The notes beneath the pieces are model-generated. The model saw only the letters and a program-made list of their open reading frames with translations, had not been told where the DNA came from and searched no databases. Positions 33,747 to 42,837 of a stretch of DNA of 64,000 nt are shown here, one piece after another. The DNA comes from Tunturibacter empetritectus (GTDB lineage: Bacteria > Acidobacteriota > Terriglobia > Terriglobales > Acidobacteriaceae), in assembly GCF_040358985.1 (NCBI RefSeq), contig NZ_CP132932.1, positions 372,001 to 436,000 of the forward strand. Reading direction: 5' to 3'. How positions within the stretch are numbered: position 1 is the stretch's first letter; the number at the start of each line of letters is the position of its first letter. The translations under genes were made by a program, and so were the position numbers.

Positions 33747-34351
33747 ACGGACGGCGAACTGCGATGTAGGGCTTTAGATTTCTCTTGCTCCCCCTGTCTG
33801 GACGACTATACTCATCGACTCATCTCTAAACCAGCAAAAACGCAGTGCCAGGCTAGAAGAATCTGACATTTACCGAGCTGTTGTGCGAAATACGAGATTC
33901 AGCAAGAGGTGTTTCTAGGCATTTGGATTTGGGAATCTTCGCGGAAATCTTTGAAACACAAGGCAAACATGCCATACGACAAAGCTCCATTTCGACGATC
34001 CCAGGCCTCCTTTAAAATTTCTCTTGCAGTTCAGTACAGTTGTCTATACGATCTGTCATCCGGACATTTCAATTTTTGAACAAATTTCGTTTTCTTGGTT
34101 CACAGATCAAAACAAGACTCCTGCTTTCTCAGCAAATGCAAGTGGCAGCTTTCATAAGCGATCAAAAGACTGACGAACGCAGCCATTTCATTCCAAAGCG
34201 TCGACCAGTTACGCAATCTGTACCCCTTAAGTCCTGCCCCAATGCAATACATACGGTATTTAGCGACGAGCATGATGGGCCAGAACAAGCCGACCGCGAA
34301 ACCTCGCATAGGCACAAGCAACTCACTCGGAAATTACTTTGGAGGAACGCA
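33747..34351. other. Divergent regulatory region between GH9 and TonB-receptor genes
   Basis: This 605-bp region has no credible gene. The receptor frame is open back to 34040, but that extension lacks conserved sequence and would bury the signal peptide, so it is treated as 5' leader. A loose promoter-like pair, TTGCAG (34024) and TATACG (34045), is present with short spacing. I see no riboswitch. Confidence 0.5.
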
Positions 34352-37300
34352 ATGCACAAAGGACTCAAACTCGGCTTCCGTTGTCTTTCAGCGTTAGCGC
34401 TGGTCATCATGACCTGTCTACCAGCGTTCGCACAGACCATTACCGGTTCCATTACTGGTACCGTGACCGATCCAACCGGAGCCGTCGTAGCGGGCGCTAA
34501 GGTAACCGCTACTAACGTCCTGACAGGCGTGGCCACTCCGACCGTGACCAATCCGAGCGGCATCTACTCGCTCCATTTTTTGCAGATCGGACAATATAAG
34601 GTCACCGTAGAGTCCACCAGCTTCTCTCCTCAAAGCACGACTGTCTTTTCGCTTGAGGTCGATCAGGAAGCCAGGGTCAACGTAGCGTTGAAGGTCGGCG
34701 GAACAAACAGCAACGTCGTCGTCACGGACACTGCCCCCATCCTGAACACCGAGAACGCGACTACCGGCGACACGATCACAGCGGCAGCAGCGACAGAGTT
34801 GCCTCTGCAGAGCCGCAACTTCTCTTCGCTTACTCTGCTGGTAGCTGGAGCCATCTCTCCTAATCCGCAGGCTCTCGATAATGTCGGACGGGGCCAGTAC
34901 AATGGCGGATTCTTCGTCAATGGTAATCGTGAGCAAGGCAACAACTACACCCTCGACGGTGCCGACATCAACGAAGCAATCGACAACTACATCGGCTACA
35001 GCCCCAACGTCGACGCGCTCGGCGAAGTCCGAATCATCACTGGAAATTCAACTGCAGAGTACGGCAACGCAAACGGCGGCCAGGTGGTCATGGTCACCAA
35101 GAGCGGAACGAATCAGTTTCACGGCAACGCTTTCTTCTTCGGCGAGAACCAGAATCTGAATGCAAATACATGGGCTGCAAAACTAACCGGTGCGCCACGC
35201 GCTCCATTCAACCGTGCCATGTTCGGTGGCACTCTCGGCGGTCCCATCTTCAAAGACAAGCTCTTCTTTTTTGTGGACTACCAGGGAGCTCGCCAGCATT
35301 TCTCCACCGTCGAAAACCGAACCGTCGTCTCTGCCGCGGACCGCACGTTGCCCGGCATTACTAATCCAGCAGCAATCTATCTCTTCGCTCACCCAGAGGT
35401 TTATCCAGAGCCAAATGCCGTAACGAACTCGTCCGTAAACTACGTCGGCTCATCGGGCCAGGCCACAGTCAACGATCAGGGCGACGCGAAGATCGACTGG
35501 CGCGCAACCAATCGCGACACGCTCTCTGGCCGCTTCTCCATCGGACGGGAACACGACGGCTTCTCCAAAGTCGCTCTACCTACGGATATCCCCACCAATA
35601 GCAACGATCCATATACCGGCTTCATCGTGAACTGGACGCATGTCTTCTCTACCAGCATCGTCAACGAAGCGCGTGCGGGTTACGGCCGGACACGTTATAT
35701 CCAGACGCCTACCGATGTCTCTGGAAATTGGGGCGTCACCGGCAACGCAAAGCTCGGCATCCCGGGAACCCAGCTCGTCCCCGGGTTCAGCACTCTTGTG
35801 ATCGGAGACGGGCCAAACTCCGGCTTTGTCGATGACATCGGTGCACCATCAACCCAGGACGGAAACGGAGCGTACGGCGGAATTGACAGTGACAGCATCG
35901 TGAATGCGTACACCTACGGCGACAACCTCACCTGGCAGCATGGCAAGCAAACGATAAAGTTCGGTGTGCAGGTCCTGCGCTATCAGGAGAACCGATACTA
36001 CTCCGGCAACGACGGCACGTTGGGTTTCTTCAACTTCAACAAGTCGGTCGACGACTTTTTGCATGACAGCGTTACGAACGAGGGCCAAGGCGCTCTAACC
36101 GGCCGCTGGGGTCAGCGTCAGTATCGCGATGCCGCCTTTGTGCAGGATGACTACAAACTCAGCTCCAACCTGACCATCAACCTTGGTCTCCGCTGGGAGT
36201 ACGATCAGCCCTACACCGAAGTCAACAACAAGCAGGCAAACATTAGCCTCACGACTGGCGCAATCACAAATGCTGGCGTCAATGGTGCGCCTCGCGCTCT
36301 CTACAACGCTTATTGGGCAGGGTTCATGCCAAGGCTCGGCTTCGCCTGGTCGCCTGAGGCGCTCCACGAGAAATTTGTTCTTCGCGGTGGATACGGCATC
36401 ACGAACTTCCTCGAAGGAACAGGAGCAAATCTTCGCTTGACTCTCAATCCGCCTTTCTTCGTCGATGCGTCATGCACGGTCGGTCTTCCCTGCGCCAACG
36501 GAGGTCCACTGTCTATCACCCAGGGATTCTATCGGCCAGCTAATCCATCTGTTTATGCCGGCAACGTTCGCGCATGGCAACCAAATCTGAAGCCAGCTCT
36601 CATCCAGCAGTTCAACCTCACCTCGGAGTATCAACTGGATAACTTCACCTCGCTCACTGTTGCTTATCTCGGGCAAAATGGTAACCATCTGGTAGACCCG
36701 CGGGAAGGCAACCAGCGCGCCTGCTTTTCCTGCGCTTTACCAATCACGACGTTGTCACTGCTCAACCCGGCACTCAGCCAGATTACAAATATCAGCTACA
36801 CAGAGTCCGAAGCTGTCATGAATTACAACTCATTACAGGTAACCGGACGACGTCGCCTTAGCCACGGCCTCGAGTTCCTCGCCAACTGGACCTATAGCAA
36901 GGGATTGAGCAATAACCTCGGTTACTACGGTGCTAGCGGCGGCGCTGGCGATTCACAGAGTGCCTACTGGCAGGATGCATACAACGGACGCGCCGACTAT
37001 GGTCCGGAGTTCTTCGATTCCCGTCACAACATCTCCGTCTCCGGCTACTACGAGTTGCCCTTCGGTCGTGGACGCCAGTTTGCAAGTAGCATCAACCGCT
37101 TTGTAGACGAAGCCATCGGAGGCTGGAAGTTCAGCACTATTATGAGCTTCCATACCGGCTTCCCCATCACCATCAACTCGGACTCCGAATACTCCACTCA
37201 GGTCAATGCTCGGGCCTCTCGTGCCAATCACCTTCGCCCTCTAAAGGTAGTTGGAAGAACTTCGCATAATTGGTTTGGAACGGATCCTTCGGCCATCACC

Positions 37301-37609
37301 TGTCCAAACGACACAGACAACGGGATCTGTGCCTACAGTGCAGAGAGCGCGTTCAGCTTCGGCAACGCAGCCGTTGGAACGGAACGCGCACCGAGTTACC
37401 AACAGGTTGACCTGTCTCTCTCGAAAGACTTTGCAATCACTGAAGGAAGCCACCTCGAGTTCCGCAGCGACTTCCTGAATGCCTTCAACATGGTGAGCCT
37501 CTCTCCGCCGAGCAACACCGCCACTGTTCTGGGGAACTCGATTGGACAGATCTCCAACACAGTCAACGAACCACGTAATATCCAACTCGCTCTGAAGTTC
37601 GTCTTCTAA
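34352..37609 (+). CDS. TonB-dependent receptor, Oar-like, with N-terminal carboxypeptidase-like domain
   Basis: A 1085-residue outer-membrane protein. The start at 34352 follows GGAGGA with 5-base spacing and opens a signal peptide (FRCLSALALVIMTCLPAFAQ); the longer frame from 34040 is rejected. Residues about 30-115 form a CarboxypepD_reg-like beta-sandwich (ITGTVTDPTGAVVAGAKVTA). A plug domain follows (PLQSRNFSSLTLLVAGAI, NYTLDGADINE) and then a beta-barrel ending in the expected aromatic terminus (IQLALKFVF). This is the large acidobacterial SusC/Oar-type receptor class used for oligosaccharide or peptide uptake. With GH18 and a NagX-like protein downstream it probably imports chitin oligomers. 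A strong terminator follows. Confidence 0.93.
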   Translation: MHKGLKLGFRCLSALALVIMTCLPAFAQTITGSITGTVTDPTGAVVAGAKVTATNVLTGVATPTVTNPSGIYSLHFLQIGQYKVTVESTSFSPQSTTVFSLEVDQEARVNVALKVGGTNSNVVVTDTAPILNTENATTGDTITAAAATELPLQSRNFSSLTLLVAGAISPNPQALDNVGRGQYNGGFFVNGNREQGNNYTLDGADINEAIDNYIGYSPNVDALGEVRIITGNSTAEYGNANGGQVVMVTKSGTNQFHGNAFFFGENQNLNANTWAAKLTGAPRAPFNRAMFGGTLGGPIFKDKLFFFVDYQGARQHFSTVENRTVVSAADRTLPGITNPAAIYLFAHPEVYPEPNAVTNSSVNYVGSSGQATVNDQGDAKIDWRATNRDTLSGRFSIGREHDGFSKVALPTDIPTNSNDPYTGFIVNWTHVFSTSIVNEARAGYGRTRYIQTPTDVSGNWGVTGNAKLGIPGTQLVPGFSTLVIGDGPNSGFVDDIGAPSTQDGNGAYGGIDSDSIVNAYTYGDNLTWQHGKQTIKFGVQVLRYQENRYYSGNDGTLGFFNFNKSVDDFLHDSVTNEGQGALTGRWGQRQYRDAAFVQDDYKLSSNLTINLGLRWEYDQPYTEVNNKQANISLTTGAITNAGVNGAPRALYNAYWAGFMPRLGFAWSPEALHEKFVLRGGYGITNFLEGTGANLRLTLNPPFFVDASCTVGLPCANGGPLSITQGFYRPANPSVYAGNVRAWQPNLKPALIQQFNLTSEYQLDNFTSLTVAYLGQNGNHLVDPREGNQRACFSCALPITTLSLLNPALSQITNISYTESEAVMNYNSLQVTGRRRLSHGLEFLANWTYSKGLSNNLGYYGASGGAGDSQSAYWQDAYNGRADYGPEFFDSRHNISVSGYYELPFGRGRQFASSINRFVDEAIGGWKFSTIMSFHTGFPITINSDSEYSTQVNARASRANHLRPLKVVGRTSHNWFGTDPSAITCPNDTDNGICAYSAESAFSFGNAAVGTERAPSYQQVDLSLSKDFAITEGSHLEFRSDFLNAFNMVSLSPPSNTATVLGNSIGQISNTVNEPRNIQLALKFVF

Positions 37610-37631
37610 GGTCTCGAGGTGGCGATTTCAT

Positions 37632-37666
37632 AAAAGGGGCAGCGAAAGAACTTCGCCGCCCCTTTT
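37632..37666 (+). terminator. Intrinsic terminator after the TonB-dependent receptor
   Basis: AAAAGGGGC pairs with GCCCCTTTT, with an inner GCGAA/TTCGC stem and an AGAAC loop, followed by ATTT. It lies 22 bp after the receptor stop and separates that transcript from the chitinase unit. Confidence 0.9.
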
Positions 37667-37791
37667 ATTTGGCTGTCTAATCAGACAAATACTCATTGCA
37701 AAATATGTACATCGTCGTCAGTTCAGCTCATAACTGGTCAGTAGTCTGGGATAAATTCATTAAGGGCCACTACAGTTTTTCGAAACTCCGA

Positions 37792-38952
37792 ATGAGTCAT
37801 ACTCTCTCGCACGGATTATTTATCCTCGCGCTGTTTATGTGCGCTTCTGTCACTTCTCACGCTGCAGCTTCTCCCACACAAAAGCAGGAGATCATCGCAT
37901 ATATTTTTCCAAAAGACAGAACCATCGCGCCGGGAGAAGTATCGGCAGAAAAATTGACGCGGATCAACTACGCCTTCGCCGATCTCCAGAATGGAAAAAT
38001 CGTCGAAGGCTTCCCGCACGACGCGGAAAACTTTGCTGCGCTCAATGCTCTCAAGCACGCCAACCCGTCTCTTACCGTATTGGTTTCTGTTGGCGGATGG
38101 ACATGGTCGGGCAACTTCTCCGATATGGCTCTCACGAGGCAACGCAGAAAGATCTTCATTGAAAGCACCGTCCAATTCATAGAAAAATACAAACTGGATG
38201 GCCTCGATGTCGACTGGGAGTATCCCGGAATGACCGGTGACAATCATCGGTTTCGCCCCGAGGACAAGCAAAACTACACCCTTCTGCTCAAAGAGCTACG
38301 GGCACGATTCAATCACGAAGAGAAGAAACTTCATCGTCACCTCGTAACATCTATCGCAACCGGGGCGTCCACAGAGTTCCTCGAATATACCAAAATGTCT
38401 AAGGTGCAAAAGTACGTGGACACCGTCAACCTGATGTCCTACGACTACTACGTTCCGAGTTGGGATAAGACCACCGGACACCATGCACCGCTCTTCACCA
38501 ATCCAGTCGATCCAAAAAAAATCTCCGCCGACCGTACAATTCACGAGTATGAGAGTGCCGGCGTACCCGCGAAAAAACTAGTGCTTGGCGTGCCCTTCTA
38601 TGGAAAGAGCTGGACTCAGGTTCCCGATCAAAATCACGGACTCTTTCAGCCGGGCAAGGAAGCGCCCGACACCTATCGCCCGTACAGTTCTCTAACCAGC
38701 TTGCAGAGCAGCGGCTACATTCGATACTGGGATGCGCAAGCTTCTGCCCCCACTCTATACAATCCGGACACGCAGACCTTCATATCCTATGAAGACCCTG
38801 AATCGCTAAAGAAGAAATGTGAGTATGTGGTTGACCACAAACTAGCCGGCATCATGTTCTGGGAGTACTCCGGCGATTCTGCCAACGCCCTCTTAGATTC
38901 GATCGATACCGGTCTTCAGCATCATCCCGCCACGGCAACGGAGTCCAAATGA
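37792..38952 (+). CDS. GH18 chitinase
   Basis: A 386-residue exported enzyme with signal peptide (GLFILALFMCASVTSHAAA) and a TIM barrel. The catalytic DxxDxDxE motif is intact in DGLDVDWEYPG (about residue 145), with the upstream barrel strand SVGGWTWSGNFS and downstream substrate residues in NLMSYDYYVPS and GIMFWEYSGD. The chitinase-insertion region is present (KLVLGVPFYGKSW), as in GH18 subfamily A. It cleaves beta-1,4 GlcNAc bonds with retention. The ATG at 37792 gives the signal peptide at the N-terminus; the open frame extends to 37696 without support. Its last codons overlap the following NagX-like gene by 4 bp. Confidence 0.93.
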   Translation: MSHTLSHGLFILALFMCASVTSHAAASPTQKQEIIAYIFPKDRTIAPGEVSAEKLTRINYAFADLQNGKIVEGFPHDAENFAALNALKHANPSLTVLVSVGGWTWSGNFSDMALTRQRRKIFIESTVQFIEKYKLDGLDVDWEYPGMTGDNHRFRPEDKQNYTLLLKELRARFNHEEKKLHRHLVTSIATGASTEFLEYTKMSKVQKYVDTVNLMSYDYYVPSWDKTTGHHAPLFTNPVDPKKISADRTIHEYESAGVPAKKLVLGVPFYGKSWTQVPDQNHGLFQPGKEAPDTYRPYSSLTSLQSSGYIRYWDAQASAPTLYNPDTQTFISYEDPESLKKKCEYVVDHKLAGIMFWEYSGDSANALLDSIDTGLQHHPATATESK

Positions 38953-40190
38953 ACTCCACAATACAGCTGCCTGTGACGGGCGTGACTAGTTCAGCCCGCG
39001 CCAGCCGCGTCGCATCCATCGACATCTTTCGCGGACTCACGATGACTCTCATGATCTTTGTCAACGAGTTGGCCGAAGTCAAAGGTCTTCCCTGGTGGAA
39101 CTATCACGCCCCCGCAAAGGTCGACGCCATGACCTACGTCGATATGGTGTTCCCAGCTTTCCTATTCATCCTTGGGACGACAATCCCTATTGCCCTCGAA
39201 CACCGCATCCGTAAAAACCCATCGCTGCCTGCTCTCTGGCTTCATGTGATCCTGCGGACCATCGCCTTGATCGTCCTCGGCCTGATTCTTGCAAACGCAG
39301 AGCTTGGTAGCCGTTCGCTGATGGGGATCGATCCAATGCTGTGGACCATCCTCGCGCTGCTCGGTGCCATCCTTTATTGGAACGTATACAGCCGCTCCGA
39401 CCACCACAAAACGCTATTTCGCACTCTGCGGTTTTCCGGTCTGGCTTTGATGATCGTAATGTTCGCTATCTTCCGCAGAACGACGCTCGACGGACACGCC
39501 GCATGGATCAGCACCTCTTATCCAGAGATCCTGGGATTGCTCGGATACACCTACCTCGCCGTCTCAATTCTGTACATCGCAACGCGTCGATGGCGCCGGG
39601 CATCTCTCGTATGGTTTATCGCTATGACGGCTCTCTGCGTTGCATCAACCGCAAAGTGGATTCCATTCCCGGGCCATATTCCCCTCTACGTCTGGCCATT
39701 CGGCAACGGAGCCATGGCATCAATCGCATTGGCAGGCGTCGTCACCTCGGGCATCTTTGTGGATAGCCGCGGCCTCTACCCGACCACACTTCGACAAAAA
39801 TTGATCGCCGCCATCTCTTTCGGCAGCATCACGCTCCTATGCGGATGGCTTTTGACTCCCTTGGGCATCTCGAAGATCCGCGCCACGCCAACATGGTGCC
39901 TCTACAGCATCGGTTGCAGCGTCCTGCTATTCACGCCGCTCTACTGGGTCTGCGATGTCCGGCGCGCAGTGCGCTGGGCTGCATTCACGCGCCCTGCCGG
40001 CGAGAACACGCTTCTCACCTACCTGCTCCCTGACCTTTATTTCTTCATCGCATCGGCGGCTGGCTTCACATACTTTACCGAGCACGCCAACTACGGCTTC
40101 GCAGGCGTACTGAGATGTCTGATCTTTACAGCATTGATCCTGGCACTGGCTGACCTTCTAACAAGATGGAAGCTAAGACTTCAGATCTAA
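38949..40190 (+). CDS. NagX/HGSNAT-like multi-pass membrane acyltransferase family protein (DUF5009)
   Basis: A 413-residue integral membrane protein with about ten hydrophobic segments. The N-terminal signature ASIDIFRGLTMTLMIFVNEL and the loop WWNYHAPAKVDAMTYVDMVF with PAFLFILGTTIPIAL are typical of the DUF5009/HGSNAT group, which includes lysosomal heparan-alpha-glucosaminide N-acetyltransferase and bacterial NagX. Bacterial members sit in chitin/GlcNAc gene sets and are thought to act on or transport GlcNAc. The start overlaps the chitinase stop (ATGA), so the two are co-translated. This supports a chitin-degradation function for the locus. Confidence 0.88.
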   Translation: MNSTIQLPVTGVTSSARASRVASIDIFRGLTMTLMIFVNELAEVKGLPWWNYHAPAKVDAMTYVDMVFPAFLFILGTTIPIALEHRIRKNPSLPALWLHVILRTIALIVLGLILANAELGSRSLMGIDPMLWTILALLGAILYWNVYSRSDHHKTLFRTLRFSGLALMIVMFAIFRRTTLDGHAAWISTSYPEILGLLGYTYLAVSILYIATRRWRRASLVWFIAMTALCVASTAKWIPFPGHIPLYVWPFGNGAMASIALAGVVTSGIFVDSRGLYPTTLRQKLIAAISFGSITLLCGWLLTPLGISKIRATPTWCLYSIGCSVLLFTPLYWVCDVRRAVRWAAFTRPAGENTLLTYLLPDLYFFIASAAGFTYFTEHANYGFAGVLRCLIFTALILALADLLTRWKLRLQI

Positions 40191-40205
40191 CCGCAGTAAC
40201 TACCG

Positions 40206-41363
40206 CTAGCCACGGCTGGGACTCTTCCCAAGCAGCTCGCGTGCAATCACCATCCGCTGAATCTCGCTCGTTCCCTCACCAATGGGACACAGCCTCACAT
40301 CTCGATAAAACTTCTCTGCCGGATAGTCCTTGATGAACCCATATCCTCCATGAATCTGCACACCCTCGTCGCAGATCCTGCAAGCCGCCTCACTCGCATA
40401 CAGCTTCGCCATCGCAGACTCCAGCGTCACCTTTTTGCCTGCGTCCTTCATCTGCGCCGCGCGCATCGTCAACAACCACGCCGCATCCAACTCCGTCGCC
40501 ATATCGGCCAGCTTGAACTGGATCGCCTGAAACTCGCTGATCGCCTTCCCAAACTGTCGCCGCTCCTGCGCATACTTCATTGCCGCATCGAGCGCACCAC
40601 GTGCCATTCCCAGGCTCAGCGCCGCAATCGAGATTCTGCCGCCATCCAGCACGCGCATCGCATCTTTGAAACCGTCGCCCTCTTTCCCAACCAGGTTCTC
40701 CGCTGGAACCTCGCAGTCCTCAAAGATCAACTCTGCCGTATCGCTCGCACGCAGCCCCAGCTTGTTCTCCTTGCGCCCCGACCGAAATCCCTTCGTACCC
40801 CGCTCCACCACAAACGCCGAGATTCCGCCACGCGTTCCCTTCTCCTTATCCGTTACCGCCAGCACCACAGCGCAGTTTGCATAGGTTCCATTGGTGATGA
40901 ACGTCTTACTCCCATTCAACACCCACTTGTCGCCCTGCTTCACCGCCGTAGTGCGCGCCCCACCCGCATCCGAACCCGATCCCGGCTCCGTCAAACCCCA
41001 TGCACCAAGCCACTGCCCGCTCGCCAGCTTCGGAATCCACCGCTTCCTCTGCTCCTCGTTTCCACCCAGCATGATGTGATTCGTGCACAACGAATTATGC
41101 GCCGCGACGATAATTCCGACACTCCCGTCCACCCGCGAGAGCTCCTCAATCGCCAGCACATACTCCACGTAGCCCATGCCTGCTCCACCCAGCGACTCAG
41201 GAAAGATCACGCCTAACAAACCCATCTCTCCAAGCTTCTTCACCACCTCGTGCGGAAACTCGCTCTTCTCGTCCCACTCCGAGACATGCGGCGCAACTTC
41301 TCCCTCAGCAAAGGCTCGAACTGCACTCTGCAACTGCTTCTGCTCATCGGTCAACCCAAACAT
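40206..41363 (-). CDS. Acyl-CoA dehydrogenase
   Basis: A 385-residue FAD enzyme of the short/medium-chain acyl-CoA dehydrogenase family. The three-domain fold is visible: N-terminal helices ([20 protein letters not shown]), the central beta domain with [20 protein letters not shown] and GSKTFITNG, and the C-terminal helical domain with [20 protein letters not shown] and [20 protein letters not shown]. The catalytic base is expected in the segment [11 protein letters not shown] (Glu of GEGTSE). Resemblance to SCAD/BCAD-type enzymes suggests butyryl- or branched-chain substrates, but specificity cannot be read. It is preceded by repeat copy D and appears monocistronic. It ends 15 bp from the convergent NagX-like gene. 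Confidence 0.95.
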   Translation of the reverse strand: MFGLTDEQKQLQSAVRAFAEGEVAPHVSEWDEKSEFPHEVVKKLGEMGLLGVIFPESLGGAGMGYVEYVLAIEELSRVDGSVGIIVAAHNSLCTNHIMLGGNEEQRKRWIPKLASGQWLGAWGLTEPGSGSDAGGARTTAVKQGDKWVLNGSKTFITNGTYANCAVVLAVTDKEKGTRGGISAFVVERGTKGFRSGRKENKLGLRASDTAELIFEDCEVPAENLVGKEGDGFKDAMRVLDGGRISIAALSLGMARGALDAAMKYAQERRQFGKAISEFQAIQFKLADMATELDAAWLLTMRAAQMKDAGKKVTLESAMAKLYASEAACRICDEGVQIHGGYGFIKDYPAEKFYRDVRLCPIGEGTSEIQRMVIARELLGKSPSRG

Positions 41364-41435
41364 GAACCCTCCAACGCGTTATAACCTACGCTAATACATC
41401 TATCACATTCATGCATACTCTGGCTTGCGCATGAA

Positions 41436-41630
41436 TGTCCTGCCGGACGGGCCCACTGCGCGTGGGGCGGTCACTTCGTGACTTGTATACCGGTCCAGGC
41501 AGACTAAGCGACATGGGCCCTCCCGTTGGTCGTAATCATCTTCTTTCGCGACCAACGGGAGCGCCACGCGAAGCAGTATACGCGTCACGAAGTGACCGCC
41601 CCACGCGCAGTGGGCCCGTCCGGCAGGACA
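41436..41630. repeat. Dispersed palindromic element, full copy (copy D, best preserved)
   Basis: The outer arms of 47 bp (41436-41482 and 41584-41630) are perfect reverse complements, beginning TGTCCTGCCGGACGGG. Each arm also folds alone into CCCAC-TGCGC-GTGGG and GGTCACTTCGTGACC-type hairpins. The inner arms CTCCCGTTGGTCG and CGACCAACGGGAG form a 13-bp perfect stem. The element lies 7 bp after the stop of the cystathionine-enzyme gene and 72 bp before the acyl-CoA dehydrogenase start. Confidence 0.93.
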
Positions 41631-41637
41631 CAGTCTT

Positions 41638-42798
41638 TCAGATCTTATCCAGCGCCTGCCCCAGATCCGCGACAATATCCTCCACATCCTCGATCCCCAC
41701 CGACACCCGCATCAATCCATCCGTAATGCCCAGCCTCGCCCGCCCCTCAGCCCCCACCGCAGCATGCGTCATCGTCGCCGGATGACAGATCAGCGTCTCC
41801 ACTCCTCCAAGCGACTCTGCCAGTAAACCAAGCCGCAGCGCCTTCGCAAACCTATTCGCCTTCTCCAGAGACCCCAGTTCCATCGAGATCATAGACCCGA
41901 ACCCATGCTGTTGCCGCTTCGCCAGTTCATGCTGCGGATGCTCCACCAACCCGGGATAAAACACCTGCTGCACCTTGGCATGCCCCTTCAAAAAATCAGC
42001 AACCACGCGGCCATTTGCATCATGTTGCTTCATCCGCACCGCCAGCGTCTTTACCCCGCGCAGCAGCAGATAGCTCTCAAACGGCGACAGTATCCCGCCC
42101 GTGCACTTTTGCACAAACCGAAATGTCTCCGCATGCTCCGGCTTGGTGCAGATCAACACGCCCCCCAGCCCATCCGAGTGGCCATTCAAAAACTTCGTCG
42201 TCGAGTGCATCACAATGTCGGCGCCCAATGCGATCGGCTGCTGCAGATAGGGCGACAGAAACGTATTGTCCACACTCAACTCCACGCCCTTCGCATGGCA
42301 GATCCTCGCCACCGCACCAATATCCGTCAATGACATCATCGGATTCGTCGGCGTCTCGATATGCACCAGCTTCGTCGCCGGAGTAATCGCAGCGGCAACA
42401 TTTTCGGCCACGCTCGTGTCGACATAAGTAAACGTCAGCCCATAGTTCGTCAGCACCTTGTCGAACAACCTCCCTGTCCCACCGTACACATTGTCCGAGC
42501 AGACTACGTGGTCGCCAGACTTCATCATCGTGCACAGCGCAGTAATCGCCGCCATCCCACTGCCGAACACATGAGCGCTCGTACCGCCTTCGAGCGAGCA
42601 CAGGCTCTCCTCCAACGCATCCCGCGTCGGGTTCGTCAGCCGAGCATACTCATGCCCCTTGTTCTTACCGATCTCCTCCTGCTGATACGTCGAGGTCAAA
42701 TAGATCGGCACATTCACCGCGCCCGTCACCTCATCAGGAGCCTGCCCGTCGTGAATCGCTCGCGTTGCAAACCCAGCTCTCTTCTTCGCTTCTGTCAT
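41638..42798 (-). CDS. Cystathionine gamma-synthase/gamma-lyase family PLP enzyme
   Basis: A 386-residue cytosolic Cys/Met-metabolism enzyme of fold-type I. The Schiff-base lysine is in MHSTTKFLNGHSD. Other hallmarks are YARLTNPTRDALEESLCSLE, HVFGSGMAAITAL, VYGGTGRLFDKV and SLGGVETLICHPATMTHA. The family cannot be split by eye into gamma-synthase, gamma-lyase and beta-lyase. Its neighbour encodes a cystathionine beta-synthase-like protein 39 bp upstream on the same strand, which favours cystathionine gamma-lyase in the homocysteine-to-cysteine direction. The ATG at 42798 was chosen over a TTG four codons upstream. Repeat copy D follows the stop. Confidence 0.92.
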   Translation of the reverse strand: MTEAKKRAGFATRAIHDGQAPDEVTGAVNVPIYLTSTYQQEEIGKNKGHEYARLTNPTRDALEESLCSLEGGTSAHVFGSGMAAITALCTMMKSGDHVVCSDNVYGGTGRLFDKVLTNYGLTFTYVDTSVAENVAAAITPATKLVHIETPTNPMMSLTDIGAVARICHAKGVELSVDNTFLSPYLQQPIALGADIVMHSTTKFLNGHSDGLGGVLICTKPEHAETFRFVQKCTGGILSPFESYLLLRGVKTLAVRMKQHDANGRVVADFLKGHAKVQQVFYPGLVEHPQHELAKRQQHGFGSMISMELGSLEKANRFAKALRLGLLAESLGGVETLICHPATMTHAAVGAEGRARLGITDGLMRVSVGIEDVEDIVADLGQALDKI

Positions 42799-42837
42799 TT
42801 GTAACCCCAATCATCACAATTTATTCCAGTTTGAAAA

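Noticed and set aside
34040..34351. N-terminal extension of the TonB-dependent receptor
   Set aside because: No conserved sequence; a strong GGAGGA site and signal peptide mark the start at 34352.
33747..34351. Riboswitch upstream of the TonB receptor (for example cobalamin)
   Set aside because: No B12-box or other recognised aptamer core was seen.
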